64,000 nt of DNA from Pseudoruegeria aquimaris. Lineage in GTDB: Bacteria; Pseudomonadota; Alphaproteobacteria; Rhodobacterales; Rhodobacteraceae. The DNA is taken from contig NZ_FWFQ01000008.1 in NCBI RefSeq assembly GCF_900172235.1, forward strand, positions 62,001-126,000, written 5' to 3'. The notes under the pieces were generated by a model that was not told where the DNA came from, searched no databases, and was given only the letters and a program-made list of their open reading frames with translations. This document shows positions 40,523 to 49,551 of the stretch, one piece after another (the first letter of the stretch is position 1; each line of letters begins with the position of its first letter). The position numbers were made by a program, and so were the translations under genes.

Positions 40523-42085
40523 TTACTTGGCGGTCACGGTGCGGAAGCCGCCGATGAAGCGGTCAAACAGCGCGTTGAGGTAGAGCCCGTTGGCGACATG
40601 CACCCGCAGGCCGGCGGCGGCAGGGTGATGCGCCCAGAGCGGAAACAGCGCCTGTGCCAGCGCCACCATCCCGAAGGAGGCCACCGCCAGCACGATCAGG
40701 GCCCATTCCAGCGGGCCGGGGGCGGGCGGCGCGGGCAGATGCGCGCCCCAGAGCGCCTGTGCGCCGAGCTGGAAGCCGAAATAGGCGATGGTGGCGGCGA
40801 GGGCGGCGATCGCGGTGCGGCGCGTCAGGGCCCGAGGTGCCGCATCCGCCAGCCCCTGCGCCACGAGGTAGGCCACGCCGAAGACGAGCATGGCCCCGAG
40901 CGCGAGCGCCTGCGGCGATTTCGGCCCGTCGATGGCCATGAAGGCCCCGGCCATGGCCGCGTAGAGCGCCAGCGCCAGGGCGAAGGCCTGAAGCACGTTC
41001 CCCCAGCCTGGGATCGCCACCGGACCCGGCCGGCGCGCGGCGTTGACCTCGGCCAGGGCCATGCCCGCCGTCAGGAAGGCGTGGCTCTTGTAGAGCCCGT
41101 GGGCCACGACATGCAGCAGCGCCAGCGGCCAGAGCCCCAGCCCGCATTGCATCAGCATGAAGCCCATCTGCCCGACCGTGGACCAGGCGAGGGCCGTCTT
41201 GACGGCGCTCTGGGTGAGCATCACCACCGCGCCGAAGAGGGCCGTCAGCCCGCCCATGAAGACCAGAGCGGCCATCGCCGCGGAACTGGCCTGCACCAGG
41301 TCCGCCAGCCGGATCAGCAGCAGCCCGCCGGCGTTGATGATCCCTGCGTGCAGCAGCGCCGAAACCGGGGTGGGGGCCTCCATTACTTCGGTCAGCCAGC
41401 CATGCAGCGGGAAGGCAGCCGTCTTGAGCAGCGCCGCCAGCACGACCAGCGCCGCGGCGCACTGCCCGGCCGCGCCCAGCCCAAGTTCGGGGGCCGCGGC
41501 GCGCAGCGCGCCCAGGTCGCCCGTGCCGAACCGCATCCAGAGCAGGCCGGCCGCCATGATGAGGGCCAGATCGCCCGCGTGCCAGACCAGCGAGAACTTG
41601 GACGCCGCGCGCCGGGCGGCGGGGCGCTCCGGGTAGAACAGAAGCAGCCGGCGCAGGATCAGACCCGTGGCGATGAAGGCACCGGCCAGCACGGCGACGT
41701 GGGCCGCCTGAACCAGCAGGAGGACGAAGGCCAGCGTCGCCAGCATCAGGGTGTGGAACCGCCCCTCCCGCGCCTCGCCGTCCATGTAGCGCCGCGAATA
41801 GCGCGTGACGATCCAGCCGATGAAGGCGACGAGCAGGAACATCGTCGTGCCGATCACGTCGAGCCGGAGCAGTGCCCCGAACCCGGAGCCGCCGGCTGCC
41901 GGCGGGCGCCCCGTCGCCAGTTGCAGGGCCGCGGTGATGGCCAGCAGCAGCACGAGCACACCGGCCGCTTCCGGCAGCCAGCGTGCGAGGGCAGGGCGGC
42001 GGCCCGGTTGCGCGGCCATTGCCGCTGCGCCGATCAGCAGGACGAGAAGAGCCAGCAGGCCCGGTGAGGTGAGAAAGGGTGTCAT
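40523..42085 (-). CDS. dabB: DabB, NuoL-like proton-conducting membrane subunit
   Basis: A membrane protein of about 520 residues, with 12-14 helices, of the NuoL/MrpA antiporter-like family. Characteristic residues include the EVMEAPTPVSALLHAGIINAGG segment (conserved E and H for proton translocation) and AWSTVGQMGFMLMQCGLG with the conserved lysine upstream (SAVKTALAW). A standalone NuoL-like gene directly upstream of dabA is the defining DAB arrangement. ATG at 42085 (MTPFLTSPG) is chosen; an ATG at 42109 would add 8 residues. It is divergent from a LysR gene across an AT-rich 80-100 bp gap. Confidence 0.92.
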   Translation of the reverse strand: MTPFLTSPGLLALLVLLIGAAAMAAQPGRRPALARWLPEAAGVLVLLLAITAALQLATGRPPAAGGSGFGALLRLDVIGTTMFLLVAFIGWIVTRYSRRYMDGEAREGRFHTLMLATLAFVLLLVQAAHVAVLAGAFIATGLILRRLLLFYPERPAARRAASKFSLVWHAGDLALIMAAGLLWMRFGTGDLGALRAAAPELGLGAAGQCAAALVVLAALLKTAAFPLHGWLTEVMEAPTPVSALLHAGIINAGGLLLIRLADLVQASSAAMAALVFMGGLTALFGAVVMLTQSAVKTALAWSTVGQMGFMLMQCGLGLWPLALLHVVAHGLYKSHAFLTAGMALAEVNAARRPGPVAIPGWGNVLQAFALALALYAAMAGAFMAIDGPKSPQALALGAMLVFGVAYLVAQGLADAAPRALTRRTAIAALAATIAYFGFQLGAQALWGAHLPAPPAPGPLEWALIVLAVASFGMVALAQALFPLWAHHPAAAGLRVHVANGLYLNALFDRFIGGFRTVTAK

Positions 42086-42109
42086 TGGTGGGTTCCGCGT
42101 TCCAGTCAT

Positions 42110-42188
42110 TCCTGCGGCCCGACTTATCCCCTTGGCTATATCCAGAAAATTACATATTTTCGCTCATATCATTCTAAATAATAGAACA
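42110..42188. promoter_or_regulatory. AT-rich divergent promoter region of dabBA and the LysR gene
   Basis: This gap is strongly AT-rich compared with its surroundings (GGCTATATCC, AAAATTACATATTTTCG, CATTCTAAATAATAG). It contains several T-N11-A-like arrangements, such as those in LysR-type binding sites, but I cannot single out one. It must hold both promoters. Confidence 0.5.
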
Positions 42189-43082
42189 ATGCACACGTTG
42201 AATCTGCACCACCTCCGCCTGTTCCGGGCCGTCGCGCGCGACGGGACGCTCACCGGCGCCGCCCGGCGGCTGAACCTCTCGCAATCGGCCCTGTCCACCC
42301 AGATCAAGACGCTCGAGTCCACCTTGGGGCATGCGCTTTTCGAGCGCCGCGGGCGCGGATTGGTGCTGACGGAGGCGGGCCGGATCGCGCTCGATCACGC
42401 CGAGGCGATCTTCCGCACCGCCGACGATCTGGCAGCGACGCTGCGCGAACGCCGCACCGTCCGCAAGAGCCTGCACGTCGGCGCCCTGTCCACCTTGTCG
42501 CGCAACTTCCAGATCGGGTTCATCGCGCCTTTCCTGGAGCGCAAGGACGTGGAGGTGGTTCTGCGTTCGGGCACCCAGGCGCAGCTTCTGGATGGTCTCG
42601 AAGCCCTCGCGCTCGACGTGGTTCTCACCAACCACCCGCCGGAGCAGGGCGCCGGCAGCCGCCACCTGATCCATGCGATCGCGCAGCAGCCGTTCAGCCT
42701 CATCGGCCCGCCCGAACTGGCGGGGCAGCCGCTGCGCGGGTTGCTGCAGACCCGGCCCCTGATCCTGCCCGGCAGGGAAAGCGCGCCGCGCGCCGCCATC
42801 GATGCGCTGCTGGATGGCCTCGCCATCGCGCCCCACGTCGTCGCCGAGGCCGACGACATGGCCATGCTGCGGCTGCTGGCGCGCTCTGGTGCGGGGCTGG
42901 CGGTGATTCCCCCCATCGTCGTGCAGGATGAACTGGCCTCGGGCCGGCTGGCAGAGCTGGCCAAGCTCGACGGTCTTTCGGAGACGTTCTACGCCGTGAC
43001 CCTGCGGCGCCGATTCCCGAACCCGCTCGTGGGCGCCGCGCTGGAGGCCGCCGGGGCGACAAAGGACCGTTCCGAAAGCTGA
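42189..43082 (+). CDS. LysR-family regulator divergent from dabBA
   Basis: A 297-residue LysR-type regulator. The N-terminal winged HTH (LHHLRLFRAVARDGTLTGAARRLNLSQSALSTQIKTLE in pieces) is standard, with a linker helix and an effector domain from about residue 90 (SLHVGALSTLSRNFQIGFIAPFL). The divergent position next to dabBA strongly suggests it controls them, perhaps in response to CO2/bicarbonate, as in other carbon-concentrating systems. It is not a clear CbbR by sequence: the effector domain is closer to NhaR-like proteins. The shared promoter region is markedly AT-rich. Confidence 0.88.
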   Translation: MHTLNLHHLRLFRAVARDGTLTGAARRLNLSQSALSTQIKTLESTLGHALFERRGRGLVLTEAGRIALDHAEAIFRTADDLAATLRERRTVRKSLHVGALSTLSRNFQIGFIAPFLERKDVEVVLRSGTQAQLLDGLEALALDVVLTNHPPEQGAGSRHLIHAIAQQPFSLIGPPELAGQPLRGLLQTRPLILPGRESAPRAAIDALLDGLAIAPHVVAEADDMAMLRLLARSGAGLAVIPPIVVQDELASGRLAELAKLDGLSETFYAVTLRRRFPNPLVGAALEAAGATKDRSES

Positions 43083-43199
43083 AGTCGGCTCATGCCGGGC
43101 GCGCGCGCCGCTCTTCGTTCCGCACCGCTTGCCGGACGGCAGACAGGCCGCGCCAGCCGGAATCGGCCCTGAGGGAGCGGAAGCCGGGCGGGAAAACGG

Positions 43200-43218
43200 T
43201 TGTCATAAAACTGTAACA
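43200..43218 (+). promoter_or_regulatory. Pho box of the pst operon
   Basis: TTGTCATAAAACTGTAACA differs from the PhoB consensus CTGTCATAAAACTGTCACA at only two positions. It has the two direct 7-bp half-sites in correct spacing. It lies 87 bp before the pstS ATG, so PhoB activation under phosphate limitation is expected. A further CTGTAGCA half-site follows at 43222. Confidence 0.88.
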
Positions 43219-43305
43219 CGGCTGTAGCATATGCTTCACGCAACGGTTCTAGACGGCTCCCCAAGGCCGGGCACTTCGGCCTGAGACAAACATCCAGGAG
43301 AGACC

Positions 43306-44346
43306 ATGTCGTACTCTAAGTTTTCCGCCTCGGTTCTGGCCATCCTCGCCGTTTCGGCGACCGCCGCTGCCGCGCGCGACGAAATCCGCATCGTCGGTTC
43401 GTCCACCGTGTTCCCCTACACCCAGGCCGTTGCAGAGCAGTTCGCCAACAACACCGGTGCGCCTTCGCCGATCGTCGAATCGACGGGCACGGGCGGCGGC
43501 ATGCAGATCTTCTGCGGCGGCATCGGCGAGCAGCACCCCGACATCACCGGTGCCTCCCGCGCGATGAAGAAATCCGAATTCGATCTCTGCGTGTCCAACG
43601 GCGTGACCGAGGTCACCGAGGCCCTGATCGGCTTCGACGGCCTGTCCATGGCGGTTGCCCGCTCCAACGATTTCGACTGGGATCTGACCCTCGGCGAGAT
43701 CTACCTGGCCCTCGGCGCCCAGGTGCCGGTCAACGGTGAGTGGGTGGACAACCCCTACACCAAGTGGTCCGAGATCAACCCCGATCTTCCCGACACCGAC
43801 ATCCTCGCCTACGGCCCCCCGCCGACCTCCGGCACCCGCGACGCCTGGGTTGAACTGGCGATGCACGCCGGCTGCGAAGAGCTGGACTTCGTGAAAGAGG
43901 GCGGCTTCGACGGCGACTGGGTTGAAGAGAACTGCTCGCGCATGCGCACCGACGGCCCCTTCGTGGAAGCCGGTGAGAACGACAACCTGATCGTTCAGCG
44001 CCTGGAGGCCGATCCGAACGCCGTGGGCATCTTCGGCTACTCCTTCCTCTACGAGAACCTCGACAAGCTGAAAGGCGTGAAGATCGAAGGCGTGGAGCCC
44101 AGCACCGACACCATCGCCGACAAATCCTACCCGGTGTCGCGCCCGCTCTACTTCTACGTGAAGAACGCGCACCGCGGCGTGATCCCGAACCTCGAAGAGT
44201 TCATCGAGGAATACATGTCCGACGATGCGCTCGAGGCCGGCGGCTACCTGTCGGAGCGTGGCCTGGTCGCGCTCTCCGAGGATCGCCTGCGCGAACTGCA
44301 AGATGCCGTTCTGGACGGCAAGCCGATGGCTTCGCCCGAAAAGTAA
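43306..44346 (+). CDS. pstS: Phosphate ABC transporter substrate-binding protein PstS
   Basis: A 346-residue secreted phosphate-binding protein. The signal peptide ends near AAAAR (residue 23) and is followed by the typical start IRIVGSSTVFPYTQAVAEQF. Phosphate-binding loops are visible as STVFP, ESTGTGGG and TSGTRDAW. The version with paired cysteines (FCGG, DLCVSNG, AGCEELD, ENCSRM) is common in Alphaproteobacteria. ATG at 43306 has AGGAGAGACC before it. A Pho box lies 87 bp upstream, and a strong hairpin plus T-run follows, before pstC. Confidence 0.95.
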   Translation: MSYSKFSASVLAILAVSATAAAARDEIRIVGSSTVFPYTQAVAEQFANNTGAPSPIVESTGTGGGMQIFCGGIGEQHPDITGASRAMKKSEFDLCVSNGVTEVTEALIGFDGLSMAVARSNDFDWDLTLGEIYLALGAQVPVNGEWVDNPYTKWSEINPDLPDTDILAYGPPPTSGTRDAWVELAMHAGCEELDFVKEGGFDGDWVEENCSRMRTDGPFVEAGENDNLIVQRLEADPNAVGIFGYSFLYENLDKLKGVKIEGVEPSTDTIADKSYPVSRPLYFYVKNAHRGVIPNLEEFIEEYMSDDALEAGGYLSERGLVALSEDRLRELQDAVLDGKPMASPEK

Positions 44347-44370
44347 GCCCCCGGCAAAACCGAAACCATC

Positions 44371-44400
44371 GCCCGGGCCGAAGTGGCCCGGGCTTTTCTT
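44371..44400 (+). terminator. Hairpin with T-run between pstS and pstC
   Basis: GCCCGGGCC-GAAGT-GGCCCGGGC followed by TTTTCTT is an intrinsic-terminator-like structure located 25 bp after the pstS stop and 16 bp before the pstC ATG. As pstC has no visible promoter of its own, partial termination would lower expression of the permease genes relative to pstS. Confidence 0.85.
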
Positions 44401-44415
44401 GACTGGACACCCACC

Positions 44416-45792
44416 ATGACTTCCCTGGCATTCTTCGTCCTGCTGCTGGCCTGTGTCGTTGGCTACTGGATCAATCGTCGCGGCGCCCAGGCGATCCGTG
44501 CCGACGGGCAGAGGCTGCACTCGCTGGCCAGCTACCATGGCCTGTTTTCCGCGCTCATGATCCTGGTTCCGGTGCTGACGCTCATCCTGCTCTGGCTCGT
44601 GCTGCAGGGGCCCGTCATCGACCGGCTGACGATGGCCGCGCTGCCCGAGGGCGCCCTTGACGGCCTCGACAGCGGTGGGCTCCAGCTCGTTCTGGCGGAG
44701 ATCAAATCCATCTCGCGCGGCCAGATCTTCGGCACGCCCGAGGATTGGAAGATCGCCGCCGCCGAACATCACGTCGCCCTCAAGGCGCGCTCCTCCGCCC
44801 TGATGCTCGGCGCCGTCATCGCGCTGGCCGCGGCGATCATGCTCTTCGCGCGGTCGCGCGTGGGCGCGGAGTTTCGCGCCCGGCAGGGGGTCGAACGCAT
44901 CGTGTCCGGCCTGATGATCTTCTGTTCCACCGTCGCGATCTTCACCACCGTGGGCATCGTGGCGGCGCTCGTCTTCGAGACCGGCAAGTTCCTGTCCCTC
45001 GTGCCGCTGCGGGAATTCCTCTTCGGCCTGAACTGGGAGCCGCAGATCCCGATCCGGGAAGACCAGATCGCCGCCTCCGGTGCCTTCGGCTGGGTGCCCG
45101 TCATGCTCGGCACGCTGGTGATCACGGTCGTGGCGCTCACCTTCGCCGTTCCGGTGGGCCTTCTGTCCGCGATCTACCTCAACGAATTCGCGCCGCAGCG
45201 CCTGCGCTCTGTGGCCAAGCCGATCCTCGAAATCCTCGCCGGCGTGCCCACGGTCGTCTACGGCTTCTTCGCCATCCTCGTGGTGGCCCCGGCGATCCGA
45301 AGCCTCGGCACCTCCCTCGGGATCGACGTTTCGCCCAACACCGCGCTGGCGGCGGGCAGCGTCATGGGCGTGATGCTCATCCCGTTCATCTCCTCCTTCG
45401 CCGACGACGCCCTGTCGGCCGTTCCCCGCGCCCTGCGCGACGGCGCGCTCGCGCTCGGCGCGACGCGGGCGGAGACCATGCTGAACGTGCTGTTCCCGGC
45501 GGCCCTGCCGGGCATCGTGGGCGGCATCCTGCTCGCGGTGAGCCGCGCGATCGGCGAGACCATGATCGTGGTGATGGCGGCCGGTCTGATCGCCAAGCTG
45601 ACGGTCAACCCGCTGGACAGCGTGACGACCGTCACGGTCCAGATCGTCACGCTGCTGATCGGCGATACCTCCTTTGACAACCCGAAGACGCTGGCGGCCT
45701 TCGCGCTCGGCATGATGCTCTTCCTCGTGACACTCGTGATCAACATCTTCGCGCTCCGGATCGTCCGGAAATACCGCGAAGCCTATGACTAA
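44416..45792 (+). CDS. pstC: Phosphate ABC transporter permease PstC
   Basis: A 458-residue membrane permease, the long alphaproteobacterial PstC form. It starts with two extra N-terminal helices (LAFFVLLLACVVGYWINRRG and LFSALMILVPVLTLILLWLV). Two more helices come before the core permease domain at about residue 230 (LGTLVITVVALTFAVPVGLLSAIYL). The EAA loop is ALRDGALALGATRAETMLNVLFPAALPGI in part. ATG at 44416; the first 11 codons of a longer open frame overlap the terminator hairpin and are rejected. Its 3' end is near or overlaps pstA. Confidence 0.94.
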   Translation: MTSLAFFVLLLACVVGYWINRRGAQAIRADGQRLHSLASYHGLFSALMILVPVLTLILLWLVLQGPVIDRLTMAALPEGALDGLDSGGLQLVLAEIKSISRGQIFGTPEDWKIAAAEHHVALKARSSALMLGAVIALAAAIMLFARSRVGAEFRARQGVERIVSGLMIFCSTVAIFTTVGIVAALVFETGKFLSLVPLREFLFGLNWEPQIPIREDQIAASGAFGWVPVMLGTLVITVVALTFAVPVGLLSAIYLNEFAPQRLRSVAKPILEILAGVPTVVYGFFAILVVAPAIRSLGTSLGIDVSPNTALAAGSVMGVMLIPFISSFADDALSAVPRALRDGALALGATRAETMLNVLFPAALPGIVGGILLAVSRAIGETMIVVMAAGLIAKLTVNPLDSVTTVTVQIVTLLIGDTSFDNPKTLAAFALGMMLFLVTLVINIFALRIVRKYREAYD

Positions 45793-45802
45793 GGTCCAGA
45801 CA

Positions 45803-47104
45803 ATGACGGATACCTCCTCGGCACCGAACACGCCCCCGCGCCACGGAACCGGCGCCGCCGTCCAGGCCTCGCTCGCCCGCCGGCGGCGCAAGCAGATCGC
45901 CCTGCAGGCCTGCGGGATCGGCGCGATCTCCATCGCGTTCCTGATGCTCTTCATCCTGGTCGCTTCGCTGGTGTCCTCCGGCTACCAGGCCTTCACGCAG
46001 ACCCATGTCACGCTGGATGTCTTCGTGGATCCGGAAGAGGTGCGCGAGGAGCGCCTGCCGCGCGGCGGCTTCGACGACGTGCTCGCCGCCTCGCTGGCGC
46101 GGATGCTGCCGGATGTCGATACGTCCGACCGCGCCACCCTGCGCCAGGTGGAGCGCATCCTCTCCAACGGGGCCCAGTTCGCCCTGCGCGACATGGTCGT
46201 GGCCGATCCCTCCCTGATCGGGCAGACGATCGAGATCACGGTCCCGGTTTCGGACCCCTACGACCAGCTGAACAAGGGGCTGATCGATCGCGAAACGCCG
46301 GAAGAGAACCGCCGGCTGAAGGATGAGGAAATCGCCTACTTCGACGCGCTGAAGGAAAGCGGCGCGATTTCCAAGCCGTTCAACTTCGGGCTCTTCACCA
46401 ACGCCGACAGCCGTTTCCCGGAACTGGCGGGGCTGAAGGGCGCGCTCGTGGGCTCCTTCTGGGCGCTGCTGACCTGTTTCGTGATCTCCTTCCCGCTTGG
46501 CATCGGCGCGGCGATCTACCTAGAGGAATTCGCCCCCAAGAACCGGGTGAGCGATTTCATCGAGGTCAACATCAACAACCTGGCCGCGGTGCCGTCGGTC
46601 GTCTTCGGCCTGCTGGCGCTTTCGGTGTTCATCGGCTGGTTCGGGCTGCCGCGCTCGGCGCCCTTCGTGGGCGGGCTGACGCTGGCGCTGATGACGATGC
46701 CGACGATCATCATCGCCACCCGTGCGGCGCTCAAGTCCGTTCCGCCCTCGATCCGCGAAGCCGCCCTCGGCCTCGGCGCCTCCCGCCAGCAGGTCGTCTT
46801 CCAGCATGTGCTGCCGCTGGCGATGCCCGGCATTCTCACCGGGACGATCATCGGGCTGGCGCAGGCGCTGGGAGAAACCGCGCCGCTGCTGCTGATCGGC
46901 ATGAACGCCTTCATCACCTCCGCCGCTTCGAGCCCCTTCGACAGCGCAACCGCGCTCCCGACCCAGATCTTCATCTGGGCCGACAGCCCGGAACGCGGCT
47001 TCGTCTCGCGCACCTCGGCGGCCATCCTCGTTCTGCTCGGCTTCCTTGTCACGATGAACGCCATCGCGATCTTCCTGCGGCAGCGGTTCGAGCGGAAATG
47101 GTGA
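45803..47104 (+). CDS. pstA: Phosphate ABC transporter permease PstA
   Basis: A 433-residue permease, the long form with a DUF3333-like N-terminal extension. The first helix (ALQACGIGAISIAFLMLFILVAS) is followed by a periplasmic insertion of about 150 residues (VTLDVFVDPEEVREERL to RFPELAGLKG). The six-helix permease core comes after it, with the EAA loop IREAALGLGASRQQVVFQHVLPLAMPG in part. I chose ATG 45803 (MTDTSS), with AAGG 7 bp upstream. An earlier ATG at 45785 would overlap the pstC stop. The PstC/PstA pair forms the phosphate channel. Confidence 0.93.
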   Translation: MTDTSSAPNTPPRHGTGAAVQASLARRRRKQIALQACGIGAISIAFLMLFILVASLVSSGYQAFTQTHVTLDVFVDPEEVREERLPRGGFDDVLAASLARMLPDVDTSDRATLRQVERILSNGAQFALRDMVVADPSLIGQTIEITVPVSDPYDQLNKGLIDRETPEENRRLKDEEIAYFDALKESGAISKPFNFGLFTNADSRFPELAGLKGALVGSFWALLTCFVISFPLGIGAAIYLEEFAPKNRVSDFIEVNINNLAAVPSVVFGLLALSVFIGWFGLPRSAPFVGGLTLALMTMPTIIIATRAALKSVPPSIREAALGLGASRQQVVFQHVLPLAMPGILTGTIIGLAQALGETAPLLLIGMNAFITSAASSPFDSATALPTQIFIWADSPERGFVSRTSAAILVLLGFLVTMNAIAIFLRQRFERKW

Positions 47105-47125
47105 TTGCGATCCGGAGGCGATGAC

Positions 47126-47923
47126 ATGAACGACATGACGAAGTTCGACCGGTTTGTCGGGCTGAACGAGACCAAGATTTCGGCGCAGGGGGTGAACGTC
47201 TTCTACGGCGATACCCACGCCGTCAAGGACGTGAGCGTCGAGATCGCCGAGCGGGCGGTGACGGCCTTCATCGGGCCGTCCGGTTGCGGGAAATCCACCT
47301 TCCTGCGCTGCCTCAACCGCATGAACGACACGATCGATGGCGCGCGCGTGGAGGGCCAGATCCACCTGGATGGCGAAGACATCTACGATCCGAAGGTGGA
47401 CCCGGTGCAGCTGCGCGCCAAGGTGGGCATGGTGTTCCAGAAGCCGAACCCGTTTCCGAAGTCGATCTACGACAACGTCGCCTACGGGCCGCGCATCCAC
47501 GGGCTTGCGAGAAACAAGGCCGATCTCGATGAAATCGTTGAGAAATCCCTGCGCCGCGCCGCGATCTGGGACGAGGTGAAGGATCGGCTCGACGCGCCGG
47601 GCACCGGGCTTTCCGGCGGCCAGCAGCAGCGGCTCTGCATCGCCCGCGCTGTGGCCACGGAGCCGGAAGTGCTGCTGATGGACGAACCCTGTTCGGCGCT
47701 CGATCCCATCGCGACGGCGCAGGTCGAGGAGCTGATCGACGAGCTGAAGCGGAACGTCTCGGTGGTGATCGTGACCCACTCCATGCAGCAGGCGGCGCGC
47801 GTCAGTCAGAAAACGGCGTTCTTCCACCTCGGCACGCTCGTCGAATACGGCGACACCGGGCAGATCTTCACCAACCCGAAAGACCCCCGCACCGAAGCCT
47901 ACATCACGGGCCGGATCGGCTGA
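47126..47923 (+). CDS. pstB: Phosphate ABC transporter ATP-binding protein PstB
   Basis: A 265-residue ATPase with Walker [43 protein letters not shown], signature [14 protein letters not shown], Walker [14 protein letters not shown] and the C-terminal [18 protein letters not shown], all PstB-specific. ATG at 47126 follows GGAGGCG. The operon stops here: no phoU, phoB or phoR follows, and the next gene is convergent, 52 bp away. Those regulators must lie elsewhere. Confidence 0.97.
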   Translation: MNDMTKFDRFVGLNETKISAQGVNVFYGDTHAVKDVSVEIAERAVTAFIGPSGCGKSTFLRCLNRMNDTIDGARVEGQIHLDGEDIYDPKVDPVQLRAKVGMVFQKPNPFPKSIYDNVAYGPRIHGLARNKADLDEIVEKSLRRAAIWDEVKDRLDAPGTGLSGGQQQRLCIARAVATEPEVLLMDEPCSALDPIATAQVEELIDELKRNVSVVIVTHSMQQAARVSQKTAFFHLGTLVEYGDTGQIFTNPKDPRTEAYITGRIG

Positions 47924-47974
47924 CGGGCAATTCCCGGTCATCCACCGCGAAAAGATCGGGAAGGCCGTGCTGGC

Positions 47975-48652
47975 TCATCTCCCGGCGTCGGTACGAGGCT
48001 GGTCGCCTGTCAGCAGAACAAGTCCGATGGCGATGAACCAGGCGATTGCGCCGAGGCCGAAGAGGGCACCGGCGGCGTCGCCGATGGCTGGCCAAAGAGT
48101 GGCGAGACCGGACGCGCCCGTCACGAGGCCGGCGCCGCACAGGCCGAGGGGAAGCGCGCGGGCACGGCGGCCGGCGACAGCCACACATGCGATCCACACG
48201 CCTCCGGCGATCTCGTTGCCGCCGCCAAGCCCGAGTTCAACCTGGTGCAGAACGTCCCACAAAGCTGCGGCGGCCAGCGGGTCGGAGCCTTGGATCGCGG
48301 CGACCCGTTCCACGGTAACATTGGCGATCATGCCGGCCGCCAGCACGAGCGCAGCCCAAATCAGCCCGAAGCCGTGGGTAACGCTTGCCCACCCGGGAGC
48401 TCTTGGGGAGAGGCGGCTTGCCAGCGAAACCACGAGCACCGCGAGCGAAAGCGCGTTGGCGAGATAGATGATCGCGTTCCATGTAATGAGAAGGCCGCCG
48501 TTGGTGGCGATGAAGGCAACGATTTTCTCCGCCTCAACCCGCGCCGAGCCGTAATCCAGTGGAGCGAGAAGCGTCGTCAGGAGGGCGAAGCCCACGATGT
48601 ATGTTGCCGCGCAGATCAGGGCGCAGGCCCCTCCGGCTGTCTGAAGTGTCAT
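47975..48652 (-). CDS. Multi-pass membrane protein (DUF4386-like)
   Basis: A 225-residue protein with about six hydrophobic helices: GGACALICAATYIVGFALLTT, LITWNAIIYLANALSLAVLVV, WASVTHGFGLIWAALVLAAGM, EIAGGVWIACVAVAG, LPLGLCGAGLVTGASGLATL and LGAIAWFIAIGLVLL. The general pattern matches DUF4386-type membrane proteins, but I am not certain of the family. ATG at 48652 is supported by AGGACC 8 bp upstream. It is convergent with pstB and 21 bp after the epimerase-like gene on the same strand, so those two may be co-transcribed. Confidence 0.7.
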   Translation of the reverse strand: MTLQTAGGACALICAATYIVGFALLTTLLAPLDYGSARVEAEKIVAFIATNGGLLITWNAIIYLANALSLAVLVVSLASRLSPRAPGWASVTHGFGLIWAALVLAAGMIANVTVERVAAIQGSDPLAAAALWDVLHQVELGLGGGNEIAGGVWIACVAVAGRRARALPLGLCGAGLVTGASGLATLWPAIGDAAGALFGLGAIAWFIAIGLVLLTGDQPRTDAGR

Positions 48653-48673
48653 CGGTCGGGTCCTAATGGTCAA

Positions 48674-49528
48674 TCAGCGGGAGCGTCGGCCGGCGAGCAT
48701 GGCAAAATGGGTTTTCAGGCGGTGTACGCCGCTTGGTTCCCCGATCATGTCCAGGCCGAGTGCGGTCAGGAAAAACAGGGCCGGCCCGCGTAATCGGTGT
48801 GGCGCCACATGGGGCAGTAGAGCTATGGCCGCGCGCCGCAGCCAGTCGGGCAGGAAGTGGATGTGTGCCCGCAGGCCGAGCGCGGAAAATGCCGCTTGTG
48901 CCAACTCCTTCTGGCTGAAGATGTCAGGCCCGCCGATGTCGAGCCAGGCGCGCCCCTCGGCCACGGCATCGGCCGTCGCCGCGGCAAGATCGGCGCCATG
49001 GATCGGGTTCAGCCGCAACGCCCCGTTGCCGAACAGCCAGACGTGCCCGGACCGGGCCATGGCGAGTATCTCCCCCATGTCCGAGAAATAACCGGAAGGT
49101 GCGATCACGGTGGATTGGATGTCGGCTTCGCGCAGCCGTGTCACGAACGCGGATTTCGCCGCGACGAGGGGCACATGCGCCATCTTGTCGGCATTCAGAA
49201 CGTGGATGTAGGCAAAATGCGGAACGCCCGCGCGGCTTGCTTCACGCAGCAGGTTCAGGTTTGCCTGATAGTCGACCTCCCAATACCCCAGCCCGTCCGC
49301 CTGCCGGGTGATACCGAGCGCGGATACAACGAGGTCGCAGCCGTCCATCAACCCGATGAGCGTTTGCGGTTGCGTGGCCTCGGCTTCGAAGAGCCCGTCG
49401 GCCTCGATGCCTTGGGCTTTGCGGGTGTTTCGGACGAGCGCGCGCACATTCCAGCCGCGGCGGTGATATTCGCGGCAGAGATGACGGCCGAGGTAGCCGG
49501 ATGCCCCGGCGATGAAAACGGTTGGCAT
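48674..49528 (-). CDS. NAD(P)-binding SDR/NmrA-like protein
   Basis: A 284-residue atypical SDR: the nucleotide-binding start TVFIAGASGYLGRHLCREYHRRGWNVRALVRN has GxxGxxG and a following arginine that favours NADP. LIGLMDGCDLVVSALGI and YIHVLNADKMAHVPLVAAKSAFVTRL are typical of NmrA-like/complex I NDUFA9-like proteins. No catalytic YxxxK is evident. The C-terminal region is hydrophobic (GPALFFLTALGLDMIG). ATG at 49528 has GGAGGCCAG upstream. It is preceded by a small membrane protein gene 23 bp away on the same strand. Confidence 0.8.
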   Translation of the reverse strand: MPTVFIAGASGYLGRHLCREYHRRGWNVRALVRNTRKAQGIEADGLFEAEATQPQTLIGLMDGCDLVVSALGITRQADGLGYWEVDYQANLNLLREASRAGVPHFAYIHVLNADKMAHVPLVAAKSAFVTRLREADIQSTVIAPSGYFSDMGEILAMARSGHVWLFGNGALRLNPIHGADLAAATADAVAEGRAWLDIGGPDIFSQKELAQAAFSALGLRAHIHFLPDWLRRAAIALLPHVAPHRLRGPALFFLTALGLDMIGEPSGVHRLKTHFAMLAGRRSR

Positions 49529-49551
49529 GAGTCTGGCCTCCGGTTCGGGGT

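Noticed and set aside
43249-45954. 901-codon open frame on the minus strand opposite pstS-pstC
   Set aside because: It is a GC-bias shadow: its composition is low-complexity (His/Asp/Gly/Arg-rich), it has no family motifs, and it lies wholly opposite the well-supported pst genes.
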